Positions 12,274-21,269 of a stretch of DNA of 64,000 nucleotides are shown one piece after another. Under the pieces are notes generated by a model. The model had not been told where the DNA came from. It did not search any database and worked only from the letters and a program-made list of their open reading frames with translations. The position numbers were made by a program, and so were the translations under genes. Positions within the stretch are counted from its first letter, which is position 1. Each line of letters starts with the position of its first letter. This DNA is from Chionoecetes opilio (Eukaryota; Arthropoda; Malacostraca; Decapoda; Majidae): NCBI GenBank assembly GCA_016584305.1, contig JACEEZ010020613.1:42401-106400 (forward strand), read 5' to 3'.

Positions 12274-12602
12274 TTCTCAATACTTACTCGCATTTCCAAT
12301 CAATTCCATCCAAAACAGGTCCCGAACATGTCCACCAACCTGACCTTAAACATTGACTTTGTAGTCCAGGCACATCACTTGGAACAACCCACCCAAGGAC
12401 TCCTCGCCTTGTCACAAACAAAACCGCCGTCAGATTTATCCTGAATTGGAAGTCGACAAACCACGAACCAAAAGCGTCGAAGAAGAACACCAGGATGTGG
12501 AACTGTGTCGAGAGGAAGGCGCAGGCAATGTGGAGGTGTGGACGGAGGGTGGTGACGGGGAGAGCTACATTGTGTCAAGTCAGTTCATCTCTAATGGTTC
12601 AA
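12274..12602 (+). CDS. Putative host exon upstream of the FN3 exon
   Basis: Unrecognised protein, but the sequence behaves like an exon. One frame is open from an acceptor-like CAG at 12271-12273 to a TGA near 12437 and reads NLTLNIDFVVQAHHLEQP, then LALSQTKPPSDLS, reminiscent of the end of an extracellular FN3-type domain. An overlapping frame is open from 12365 (acceptor-like CCAG before 12370) to a strong donor GTGAGT at 12603 and reads ELEVDKPRTKSVEEEH, then VELCREEGAGNVEVW. The two may be one exon broken by a frameshift near 12430, or only the second may be coding (12370-12602). The second frame ends in phase 1, which matches the phase-1 start of the exon at 18138. The joined reading would continue ISNGSS-VVDLVKV. 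No similarity to the neighbouring transposons is visible. Confidence 0.4.
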
Positions 12603-12644
12603 GTGAGTGCATGGTATAGCCTTTTATAGACAGTCATTCACCCA

Positions 12645-12830
12645 TGGTCTTGTCCACGCGATCCGAATTCGCGATCGCCAGTTTTTATACCCGGCCGGAG
12701 CGAACTTGGAGGTCATTATTACCGATCTTAGGGTAGCGCTGGGACCTCACAAACCACACATCCCCATCCCCTTGCTCAAGGGGGACAGTAACCGCCTGAA
12801 TCTCTCAATGGAAAAATCCCCGGGAATGAG
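12645..12830 (-). repeat. Dispersed repeat, partner of 2688-2885
   Basis: Inverted copy of the unknown repeat at 2688-2885. It lies in the putative intron, just before a hAT-type MITE. Confidence 0.55.
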
Positions 12831-12884
12831 CGAGATCCGGGGATCGAATGCCGGACGATGTGGATGGAATGGTGCCGGTGTAGC

Positions 12885-12991
12885 CAGTGGCGTACCCAGA
12901 AAATTGAAAAGGGGGGGGCCATATTATATAATATATATATATATATATATGGCCCCATGCCCCCCCCCCCCCCCCCCTCGGTACCCCACTG
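12885..12991. mobile_element. hAT-type MITE, 107 bp, 8-bp target duplication
   Basis: The ends are short inverted repeats (CAGTGGCGTACC on the left, the complement of GGTACCCCACTG on the right). The element is flanked by a perfect direct repeat GGTGTAGC at 12877-12884 and 12992-12999. An 8-bp duplication and a CAGTGGCGTA-type tip are hAT hallmarks. The inside is a G-run, a TA microsatellite and a C-run, itself nearly palindromic. No coding capacity. Confidence 0.8.
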
Positions 12992-13139
12992 GGTGTAGCT
13001 CTCCGACTAGCTAGCCCCGCCCGAGTACCTATATACACTGCACAACTACGCGTCACTGCGCACGCGCGGCAGATGACGTCACACAGGTAAACATTGGCCA
13101 CGCACACCCTCACCTCTCAGCACGCATATAGGCGAAACA

Positions 13140-13400
13140 GAAAGAACCCCTGCCCAGAACACTACCCTACCCTTAAACTAAAACACTGGTCCCTGGGTGA
13201 ATAGTTGTTTGACAATATATACCTATTCTTTTCTTGTGTAAACAGTGGAAACATTGAATATAGAGTAGTAATTAAAGTAGAACATTCAGCATGTTAAACG
13301 AATGTGTCCCCGCCCAAAACACTCCCCTACCTTTATACTGAAACACTCTCTGGGTGAATAGTTGTTTGACAATATATACCAATTCTGATCTTGGGTAAAA
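13140..13400 (+). repeat. Direct repeat, ~160-bp period, two units
   Basis: The sequence around CTGGGTGAATAGTTGTTTGA with its upstream AACACTACCCTACC part occurs at about 13145-13250 and again at about 13305-13405. No gene is visible in 13000-13590. Confidence 0.6.
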
Positions 13401-13744
13401 CTGTGTTCTGTCATTCCTGACAGCATTGAGGAGTGTAGTTTTCTGCGATTTACTGCAGCCTGGTGGATGCCTGCCACTCAACAGGTATAACTTGATACGT
13501 CCCATGCGCTAATAAAAATGTCTATTCTTCATATACCCATTAGCTTCATCTCCCATGGCTGATATTAACTTTTTCGCTGATGGGGATACATCTTAGGTGC
13601 GGCATACTGCACAGCTGTTTACCTGTGTGAAGTCATCTGCCGGGCGTGCGCAGTGAAGCGTAGTTGTGCAGTGTAGCTACTCGGGCTCGAGTAGCTACAC
13701 CAGTGACCAGTCGCTACTCGGAGAGCTACACCGGACGCATATTC

Positions 13745-13985
13745 CCCAACTCTATGCGAGTATGTGGTTTCCAAGTGAAGTCGCCTGGCTGTATCTCCGA
13801 AACTAACCATATAGGATTTTCTCGAAAATACCCTCATTGTGATTCCCACATAAAGTTACTCTTGATACTTCAGGAAACCTAACCTAATCTAACCGTAACC
13901 TAGCCTGATGTATTCAAGAGTAAACGCGACATACTGTTCCAAAAACGGGAATATGCACACCGGACGCCCTAACCCCGCCGAGCCG
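13745..13985 (+). repeat. Dispersed repeat with CCTAA-rich core (partner 25715-25925)
   Basis: Both copies share TACCCTCATTGTGATTCCCA and a following AACCTAACCT-rich block. The core resembles the arthropod telomere unit TTAGG read on the other strand, but the run is short and imperfect. The family is unknown. Confidence 0.5.
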
Positions 13986-14027
13986 TTCAGACGGTACAGT
14001 GTTGAGGTGGCAGCGTTGGTTTGTGTT

Positions 14028-14193
<166 letters not shown>

Positions 14194-14419
14194 CATGTTA
14201 GACTATGTACAGATCCATAAAGAAGTCATTAAGATGTCATAAATAAATGCATTAAAAAAAGAGATTATCAGTTTTCAGAACTTGAGGACTCCTTTACATT
14301 GAAAGTCTTCTACACAAAACAAGTATTGAGGTACTTTAAAGGAATAGACTAGGAATATAATCCCAACATTTTACACGAGGGGTAACGGTTTGTTACAAGC
14401 TGTCACCCACGCTAGGATT

Positions 14420-15376
14420 AAATTTTTTTTTTTTTTTTTTTTTTTATTTACATAAAAAAGAACTGGCCACGGGCACAACAAAAATGGGTAACACAAAGCC
14501 CGCTTAGTTGCCAGTCCCTATAAAGAAGACAGTAAGAGAATAACATAAAAAAGAGGGGTGAGCCAATTTAGTTCGGGAGGTGTCTTGATACTTCATTTGA
14601 AAAGATTTAAGTCATAGGAAGTGGAAAAATAGAAACAGGAGAGAGTTCCAGAGTTTACCAGTGAAAGGGATGAAGGAGTAAAGATACTGATTAACTCTTG
14701 CATTAGGAAGATGGACAGAATAGGGATGAGAATGAGTAGAAAGTCTTGTGCAGCGAGGCCGCGGGAGGGTGGGAGGCACGCAGTTAGCAAGTTCAGAAGA
14801 GCAGTGAGCATGAAAATAACGGTAGAAGAGAGCAAGAGAAGCAACATTGCGGCGGTGATTTAAAGATTGAAGACAGTCAGTCAGAGGAGAGGAGTTGATG
14901 AGACGAAAAGCTTTTCACTCAACCCTGTTTAGGAGAGCTGTATGAGTGGATGGATCCTCCCCAAACATGTGAGGCATACTCCATACATGGGCGGATAAGG
15001 CCCCTGTAGAGAGCAAGCAATTGGGAGGGAGAAAAAAAAGGACGCATATGCCACAGGACACCTAACTTCTTAGAAGCTGTTTTAGCAAGAGATGAGAAAG
15101 TGAGATTTCCAGTTCAGATTTTTAGTAAAGGATAGTCCTAGAATGTTCATTGTAGAAGGAGACAGTTGAGTGTCATTGAAGAAGAGGGGATAGTTATCTG
15201 GTAGGTTTTTTCGAGTAGATAGGTGAAGAAATTGGGTTTTTGAGGCATTGAACAAAACAAGGTTTGCTTTGCCCCAATCAGAAATTATAGAAAGATCAGA
15301 AGTTAGGCGGTCGGTGGCATCTCTCCGTGAATCACTTAGTTCCTGTTGAGTTGGACCTCTAACCATGATTGGGATA
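14420..15376 (-). mobile_element. Jockey/CR1-group LINE 3' end inserted in the left arm
   Basis: A minus-strand, 5'-truncated LINE with its poly(A) tail seen as the T-run at 14421-14445. It is flanked by AGGATT at 14414-14419 and 15377-15382, a 6-bp target duplication, and removing it restores the continuity of the left arm with the right arm. The frame at 15082-15423 reads DLSIISDWGKANLVLFNASK and NILGLSFTKNLNWKSHF, the palm-thumb end of the RT. The C-terminal region is frameshifted toward 14593. Confidence 0.75.
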
Positions 15377-15619
15377 AGGATTGAACTATGATACCTCCTG
15401 AGCAATATTAGCCTAGATGACATTTGATATTTTGTTTTGGGACCTCACAGTGGGTTATTTTGTGAAAGAGGTCAATCGCGAAATATCAGATTTTCTCGAA
15501 AATACAAAAATGTCAATAAAATGACCAATAATGCAGTTACAAACTTTATTTTGGTGTCAAAATGAGCAGACTAACAAGCCATATTGTACAAATATTGCTT
15601 TATGCTATAATAATGAGTA

Positions 15620-15795
15620 TAGACTAGGAATATTATATGATATGGGGCCAATTGCGAAATATCGAATTTTCTCGAAAATACAAAACTGTCAATAGAATGA
15701 CCAATCATGCAGGTAAAAACTTATAATTGGTGTCAAAATGAGCAGAATAAACAGCCATATTGTAAAAATATTGGTTTATGCTATAATAATGAGTA
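15620..15795 (+). repeat. Second, internal copy of the left terminal repeat
   Basis: Starts with the same TAGACTAGGAATAT tip at 15620-15633 and then repeats the inner arm sequence (GCGAAATATCGAATTTTCTC, later GGTGTCAAAATGAGCAGA). Compared with the outer arm it lacks about 200 bp between GGGGCC and the GCGAAATAT block. It is either a duplicated end or the end of a related element into which the outer one was built. Confidence 0.65.
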
Positions 15796-15940
15796 AATTT
15801 AATTACTTATTACAAACATGACATACATCTAGTGAAAATTTAAGTAACGCAACAGTGAACGATGGACGAAAAAGGCGCATCATTGCATATATGCAAGTTT
15901 ACATGTACATGAAATGAAATGAAAGAATGTCGTGTTTGAG

Positions 15941-17480
15941 TCACTCAGTGTCAGTTTCAATTGCCACACTGTATGGATTGTGACGCACTCCGTTATTACA
16001 GGTACATGCAGCTATGCACTTCAAGTTCTTGACCCTACAAGAGCATCTGGAAGTTGAACAAGTTTTGCACTTGCATCAGACTATGTCTGTGAACTCATTT
16101 GGCAGAGGATCGTCCACACTGACGTGTGGGTGTAGTCTCCTCGTAGCATCCACTTCCAATGGGCGACTCGATTTCAGGGATTGGTACATCTGCCTGGAAC
16201 CACACCTGAGCCTGGTGGTGTGCGCGTTTGATGTGTTGTTCAAGACATTTTCGACTTGGCGGAAGCTTTTCTTGGTCTTTAGTGCCCTTTTGAAACATGC
16301 GGTATCGCACATCGTTGATGTTAGTTTCGTCCGAAGCTGGTGAGTAAATGCGGCAGAAGAACTCTTCCACACTCCGTATGGTGGATTCTGACAGCGTGCC
16401 ACGTCCGAGGTCATCAAGCAATGCTCCGTGTTGCTGGAATACCTTCCATGTCGTCTTTTTCCCGTGTCCACTTGGTTGACTGACTGTGTCACATCCTGTA
16501 ACCGCATGGTACACCAGGATGTTACGCTGCATGATCAGTGTCAACTGTATGTCGTGCACAGCCACATAACGCCGTTCCTGCCTTGTGCCAGTTCTCATCC
16601 AGAGTTCTCCACTTAATTGTCCCGCGAAGTGTGTGAGCAGTACCAATACGTCGGTGTCCCTGCACGTGACTATGATCCGTTCGTATCCATCCATATAGGC
16701 TGCCTTGGCATGCAATATTATACGTGTATCGGCCTCCTCGCGAGATGATTGCAGCTGTTCAACATCAGACCCCTGTGACGATGCTACTTTGGTTTCTTCC
16801 TCAAACCCACCTGCAGTGATCAACTCACAAGTGGGTCGGCTCTTTTTTGCCTCCAACATCATTTGAACGCTGAGAAACTTCGTAAGATTTGCCTTGTTTT
16901 CTGGTAAGTCCATTAACTGCTTCCAGTTGGCAGGGAGTGGAATCTCTCTGCTGTCGATCTTGCGCCGGATAGAACGTACTCGCCCCTCTCTCCTTTCCCG
17001 GGTCCCAGACTTGATTGAAGTGATACGATATCGATCGAAAACCACATCGACTCTTGAGCAGTGCTCATTGAAATGACTGAACACTGATGCATTGAAGACA
17101 TCAGCCAGATCTCCAAATGACTTTGCCCCCGTTGGTTTTCCAATGGCTTGTACCAATGCCTGACCATCTATGATATAACATGTCTTAAGCGAAGACTCTG
17201 GCAAGACCTCAACAGTTACTCTATCCTCCAAGATCTTCCCGAGCGCAGCTTTATTCGTAGGACGTAGGCGTCCTGCCGTGTCTGCCAATGACAGTGGTAC
17301 CTGTGTTAGTTCATGACTCAGAAGACTTTTAAGGTCTATATCACGTCCGGAGTCCTGTGCCACAAGAAGCCGCTGGAACAGAAGCCTGTCTGTTTTGATG
17401 ATTTGACCCTTTTGACTAGCATCTTTCCTCGTTTCTAGTGAATATAACAGCCGTAAGTAACGAACTATACCATAACACAT
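15941..17480 (-). CDS. PIN/FEN1-XPG-like nuclease of an Academ-like transposon (one frameshift, one stop)
   Basis: The main frame (17480 to 16095) is 461 codons. Acidic motifs fall in the order expected for FEN1/XPG-type nucleases: IIDGQAL (Asp105), VDVVFDR (Asp149), EEADTRIILHA (Glu248-Asp251), CRDTDVLVLL (Asp275, Asp277) and GCDTVSQPSGHGKKT (Asp331, with the Gly-rich helix-hairpin-helix-like segment). Such enzymes cut DNA at branched or flap structures with two metal ions; here the role is presumably in transposition. Near 16130 the natural frame shifts to that of 16076, passes a TGA at 16076-16078, and continues in frame to a stop at 15941-15943. This last part has eight cysteines in a CxCxxC...CxC...C...CxC tail, typical of the family. 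The start is uncertain: an acceptor-like CACTAG lies about 40 bp inside the frame, so an upstream exon is possible. Two related remnants lie at 4390-5560 and 20050-20660. Confidence 0.75.
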
Positions 17481-18137
17481 GTATCACGAGCCACACAAGA
17501 TTGTTATATGACTAATTAATGAACATAAGAGCTTAAATAGCCTCTGAAGCAGGCATATAAATGTTAAACTCACCAAGTTGGCCTCGATGAAAATTACTGA
17601 TGCACGTGATATCGAATCATAGATGCAACAATAAACAACAGATCTAGTCGATACGTCCATCGTTTATAAAGGATTCAAAGGATTAGGAATCCATTACAGT
17701 AGTTTTTGCCATTCTTTGTAACATTTCCCAATTCTATAGCATAAACCAATATTTTTACAATATGGCTTGTTATTCTGCTCATTTTGACACCAAAAATAAG
17801 TTTGTAACTGCATTATTGGTCATTTTATTGACATTTTTGTATTTTCGAGAAAATCAGATATTTCGCGATTGACCTCTTTCACAAAATAACCCACTGTGAG
17901 GTCCCAAATCAAAGTATCAAGTGTCATCCAGGCTAATATTGCTCAGGAGGTGTCATGGTTCAATCCTAGTATGGGTGATAGCTTGTAACAAACCGTTACC
18001 CCTCATGTGATTTCTGGGCCCCTTTTCACATCATATTCCTAGTCTAGAAGGTATTGAGAAGACCTTTTCGAACTTTTAGAACTTTTCCTTTGATACCCTC
18101 GCATGTTTGAGAGGCATTGACAACCCTGTTCCCTCAG

Positions 18138-18413
18138 GTGTGGTGGATCTGGTTAAGGTGTCATCCTGTGAGTCCTTGGGATGCACCAGTCTCCTAGCCT
18201 CGTGGGATTACCTACCAGTGTGTTCCGCCGTGACGTCCTTTGAGGTGGGGCTGGACTACTACGGCGAGGTATATGCGGTGGATGTTGATGCCACTAACAT
18301 AACCATCACGGGGCTGCCGCCCAGCGTGTCTTACAAGCTGTGCGTCAGGGCTGTAGATGACCACGGGGATTACATAGACGCGTCCTGTCAAACGTGCTAC
18401 TCCCCTGCAGCCT
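18138..18413 (+). CDS. Host exon encoding a fibronectin type III domain (276 bp, phase 1-1)
   Basis: Begins after a good acceptor (TTCCCTCAG, AG at 18136-18137) and ends at a donor-like GTACGT at 18414. The open frame is uninterrupted and gives a complete FN3 sandwich: the B-strand Trp (LLASWDY), a C-strand block SFEVGLDYYGEV, the TITGLPPSVSYKLCVRA signature with its Tyr and Leu, and a final strand. The domain is unusually rich in cysteine (VSSCESLGC, LPVCS, YKLCV, SCQTC). The exon enters and leaves in phase 1, the classical arrangement for shuffled extracellular FN3 modules, so the gene is probably a cell-surface or secreted adhesion/receptor protein. Neither the gene nor its neighbours could be named. 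The left neighbour may be the exon ending at 12602; the next exon was not found. Confidence 0.8.
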
Positions 18414-20040
18414 GTACGTACATTACCAGCTTCAGACGGAAGTGCATGTTCTTAATTAAATTATTTTGATGTATAGAATGTTAGCATGATGCTTACACCC
18501 AGTAAGCATCATGCTTCAGGGATTCATATCTTTCTAGTAGCATCGCGCCGATTGTAATAATTATTTATTTAAGTTATTTTCTACATTTTCGATGTGCTCT
18601 GTCGACTAGGGACAACATAATTATATGATTTGAGTGTGTCGAGTGTGATGTCATGGGACGTGCATAGTAAGGTAAAGGTAAAGATGGGAGCATACGCTAA
18701 GCTGCGCGTGGCATGCGGTGCTCATCCCGTGGCATTAGCCCTTAGAGCCTGTGGTGGGTGAGAACCCGTTTACCCCGGGAGCCAGGGCTAGTGTGACTCA
18801 CGGGTTACCACAGTTACCTTTCCCCAGGTTACCCCGTAACCTGGGGTTTAGTTACCAGCTTCGTTGTCGTCATGCCGATGTAGGATGGGGGAGGAATTCA
18901 CAGGTTTTTCACAGTCCCAGAACTTTTAAAAGTCCCCCTCACCCTAATGGGCAGGGACGAAAAACGAAGCTGTCAGACGTCTTACTTGCCACCAAAATTT
19001 TCCGGACCCCCAAAAAAGTAAACCTATTAGAAAAACCCATGGCATCATCAAAAACCAAAGGGGAAACATTTTCGGGAAAAAAAAAAATACAAAATTTGGG
19101 GTTGACTGGGGTGCAGTTTGGTGGCGGGCCCTTTCCCATCCTAGAAGCGCTGTACAAAAAAAGGGGATCAATCCCAAACTTAACGTACAGGCAAACGCCT
19201 ACAAGCTCTACCCGGGCATGAAAAAAAACAAAAGAAAAATAACAGCCTCCCTCACAAAAAAGGGCCAAAGGAAGACCAAACCCCAAATCACGTCCCCCCA
19301 CTCAAGAAGCGAAAACAAAAAGCTATCAAACCAAATCAACGCCCCTCAAATAATAGGCTGCTTTGGAGGCAGCCCGGGCTATAAATAGCGCTTCACTTCG
19401 CATCTTAATCATCCCACCCCCTAAACTCCTGGGGGAAAAAACATCTTCCCTTTATCCCTGCTAAAATTTTTTCTTAACCCAAAACCCGGCGATAAAAGAA
19501 AACATACAACTCCCGGCGAAGTCTTTAAAAGGGTGATTAAAAAAAGGAAAAAGGGACACTTTTAAGAAAAAGAGAAAATAAAATTTTAAGAAGATTAAAA
19601 AACCCGCTGAACTAGTTTATCATTTTTAAAAACGTATTATTTTAAAATATTTAATATATTATATATAATTTTATATATATATATAATATAATATAATATA
19701 TTTTAAAATTTTATTTAAAATAAATTATTATAATATATAAAATTTTATATTTTATATTTAAAAATTATATAAAAATTAAAATATATATAATAAAATTAAC
19801 ATTTTATATAAAATATTATTTTATATATATTTAAATTATATTTTAAAATTTATATATATTTTTATATATATTTTATCCCCCCCTATATATAAAATAATAT
19901 ATTATATAATATATATATTTTTCAATTTTTGGTGGGAAAATTTTTTTTTTTTCCCATGTTTTAACAGAAAGGGGAAATTTTAAAGTACACGTTAAAAACC
20001 ACTTACACTAAACAGCTTTTGGGTTTAAGGGCCCAAAACT
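18414..20040. other. Intron-like region turning into low-quality sequence
   Basis: From 18660 to about 18960 a segment of normal base texture resembles an untranslated repeat found near LINEs (GGGAGCATACGCTAAG start). From about 18950 the sequence shows enlarged runs of A, C, G and T. An AT-only block fills 19640-19910. No gene can be supported. Confidence 0.5.
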
Positions 20041-20049
20041 AGGGCTGCA

Positions 20050-20660
20050 ATTTTGGGGTCAGAGAAACCCCCAGGGGGCTACCCAATGTTCCACAGCATA
20101 ACTGGCTGTGACACAGTGTTTTCCCTTTTTCCTTTGGTTTTGGGGAAAAAAACTTGGGAAAAAACCCTAAAACATTTGATGAGTTCCCCCAAACAAGTTT
20201 TCTGGCTCCCCTGTGCTCCAGCTAAAATTCAGAGCGTGCCCATGGCAAGATAAAACGTTTTGCCCTACTAATTTTATGATAGATCAATTTGCTAAAATAG
20301 AGGTGAATGGGGCCAGACAGAAAACATTTTTTTTTTTAAAAAAGGATATTCCCCCAAACAAAAGCACTCTCAAGGAACACATTAAAAAGAGCAGTGTATC
20401 AGAGAGGACATATTTGGGGGCGGGCATGTGTGTTTTCCAAACCACATTTTCCCCTGATCCAAGCCACTGGGGATGGCCCTTTGAAACCCCAAAAAGTAAT
20501 GGGAAACCCAAAAGGGAAACGACCCTCCCGGAGGAAATAAAAAGTCTTGTCATGAGTTGCTCTTTTTTGGGGTTCCCAAAAAAGGGTTTTGCAAGGGCTT
20601 TGGGTAAATGTTACAAATCGGGTTTTTGAATTTGTATTCCCCTTTTGGGGAAAAATGTAG
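20050..20660 (+). pseudogene. Third PIN/XPG-like nuclease remnant, C-terminal half
   Basis: The plus strand shows MFHSITGCDTVFSLF at about 20088-20130 followed by a GKK-containing segment, then FMIDQFAKIEV, DPSHWGWPFE and a Lys/Cys-rich tail ending GKCYKSGF. This is the order of the C-terminal half of the family seen at 16095-17480: GCDT motif, spacer, Trp-rich segment, Cys-rich tail. Frames shift repeatedly, and many positions look like consensus errors rather than mutation, so it may be less broken in the real genome. AT-rich tracts lie on both sides (to 19910 and from 20900). Confidence 0.6.
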
Positions 20661-21269
20661 TGATATAGGGTAAACAAACTACTGATTTTTTAAAGCAACT
20701 TAAGAATTCAATAAACTGTTAAAAATATCTTTGTATTGCCGGGAAATTTTTTGTGTTTTGGGATGTCGGGACCGTAGATACGGAAAAAAATTTATGTAAA
20801 TGCAAACTGAAAAACATTCAAATTTTCCCCTAATATAGGGTGTAATGAAAACCAAACCCCCTATTTCTTTTTAAAACACTGAACAAAAAATTTTCCCTCA
20901 CAAAAAATTAAATATATTAATTATTTTAAAATTATATATATATAAAAATTTATATTTTAAATTATATATATATATTATATATATATATAAAAATTTTTAT
21001 ATATATATATAAAATTAATTATATAATATTTTATATATATATATTAAAATTTGGGGGTTAACCCCGGGAATTCCAATGAAAAGTAAAATTAGATTTTTTC
21101 AAATTTTGGGGCAGGGTTTTTTCTTATGAAAAAATTAAATTTTAAAAGGGGGGCCGTAGTCCCTTTTTCAATTTTTTTTGGTTTGAGCATTTTCTTTTTT
21201 GGGCTAGGCAAAAATGGACTTTATATTTAAAATAAAAAACATAGTTTTAGCCCCGCTAAAGTAAGGGGG

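Larger units (their letters stand above)
14345..18046 (-). mobile_element. Long-TIR DNA transposon encoding a PIN/XPG-like nuclease (Academ-like)
   Basis: Both ends carry TAGACTAGGAATAT at the tip. The right arm (18046 back to about 17738) matches the left arm over about 305 bp at roughly 90 percent by eye, once a LINE insertion (14420-15376) is removed from the left arm. The element is flanked by the direct repeat GAA at 14342-14344 and 18047-18049, a 3-bp target duplication. The only gene is the nuclease on the minus strand; no DDE transposase is visible, so this copy is probably non-autonomous. Academ elements are known for 3-4 bp duplications and, in one lineage, an XPG nuclease ORF, which is why I call it Academ-like. 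It lies in the putative intron 12603-18137, ending 91 bp before the FN3 exon. Confidence 0.7.
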
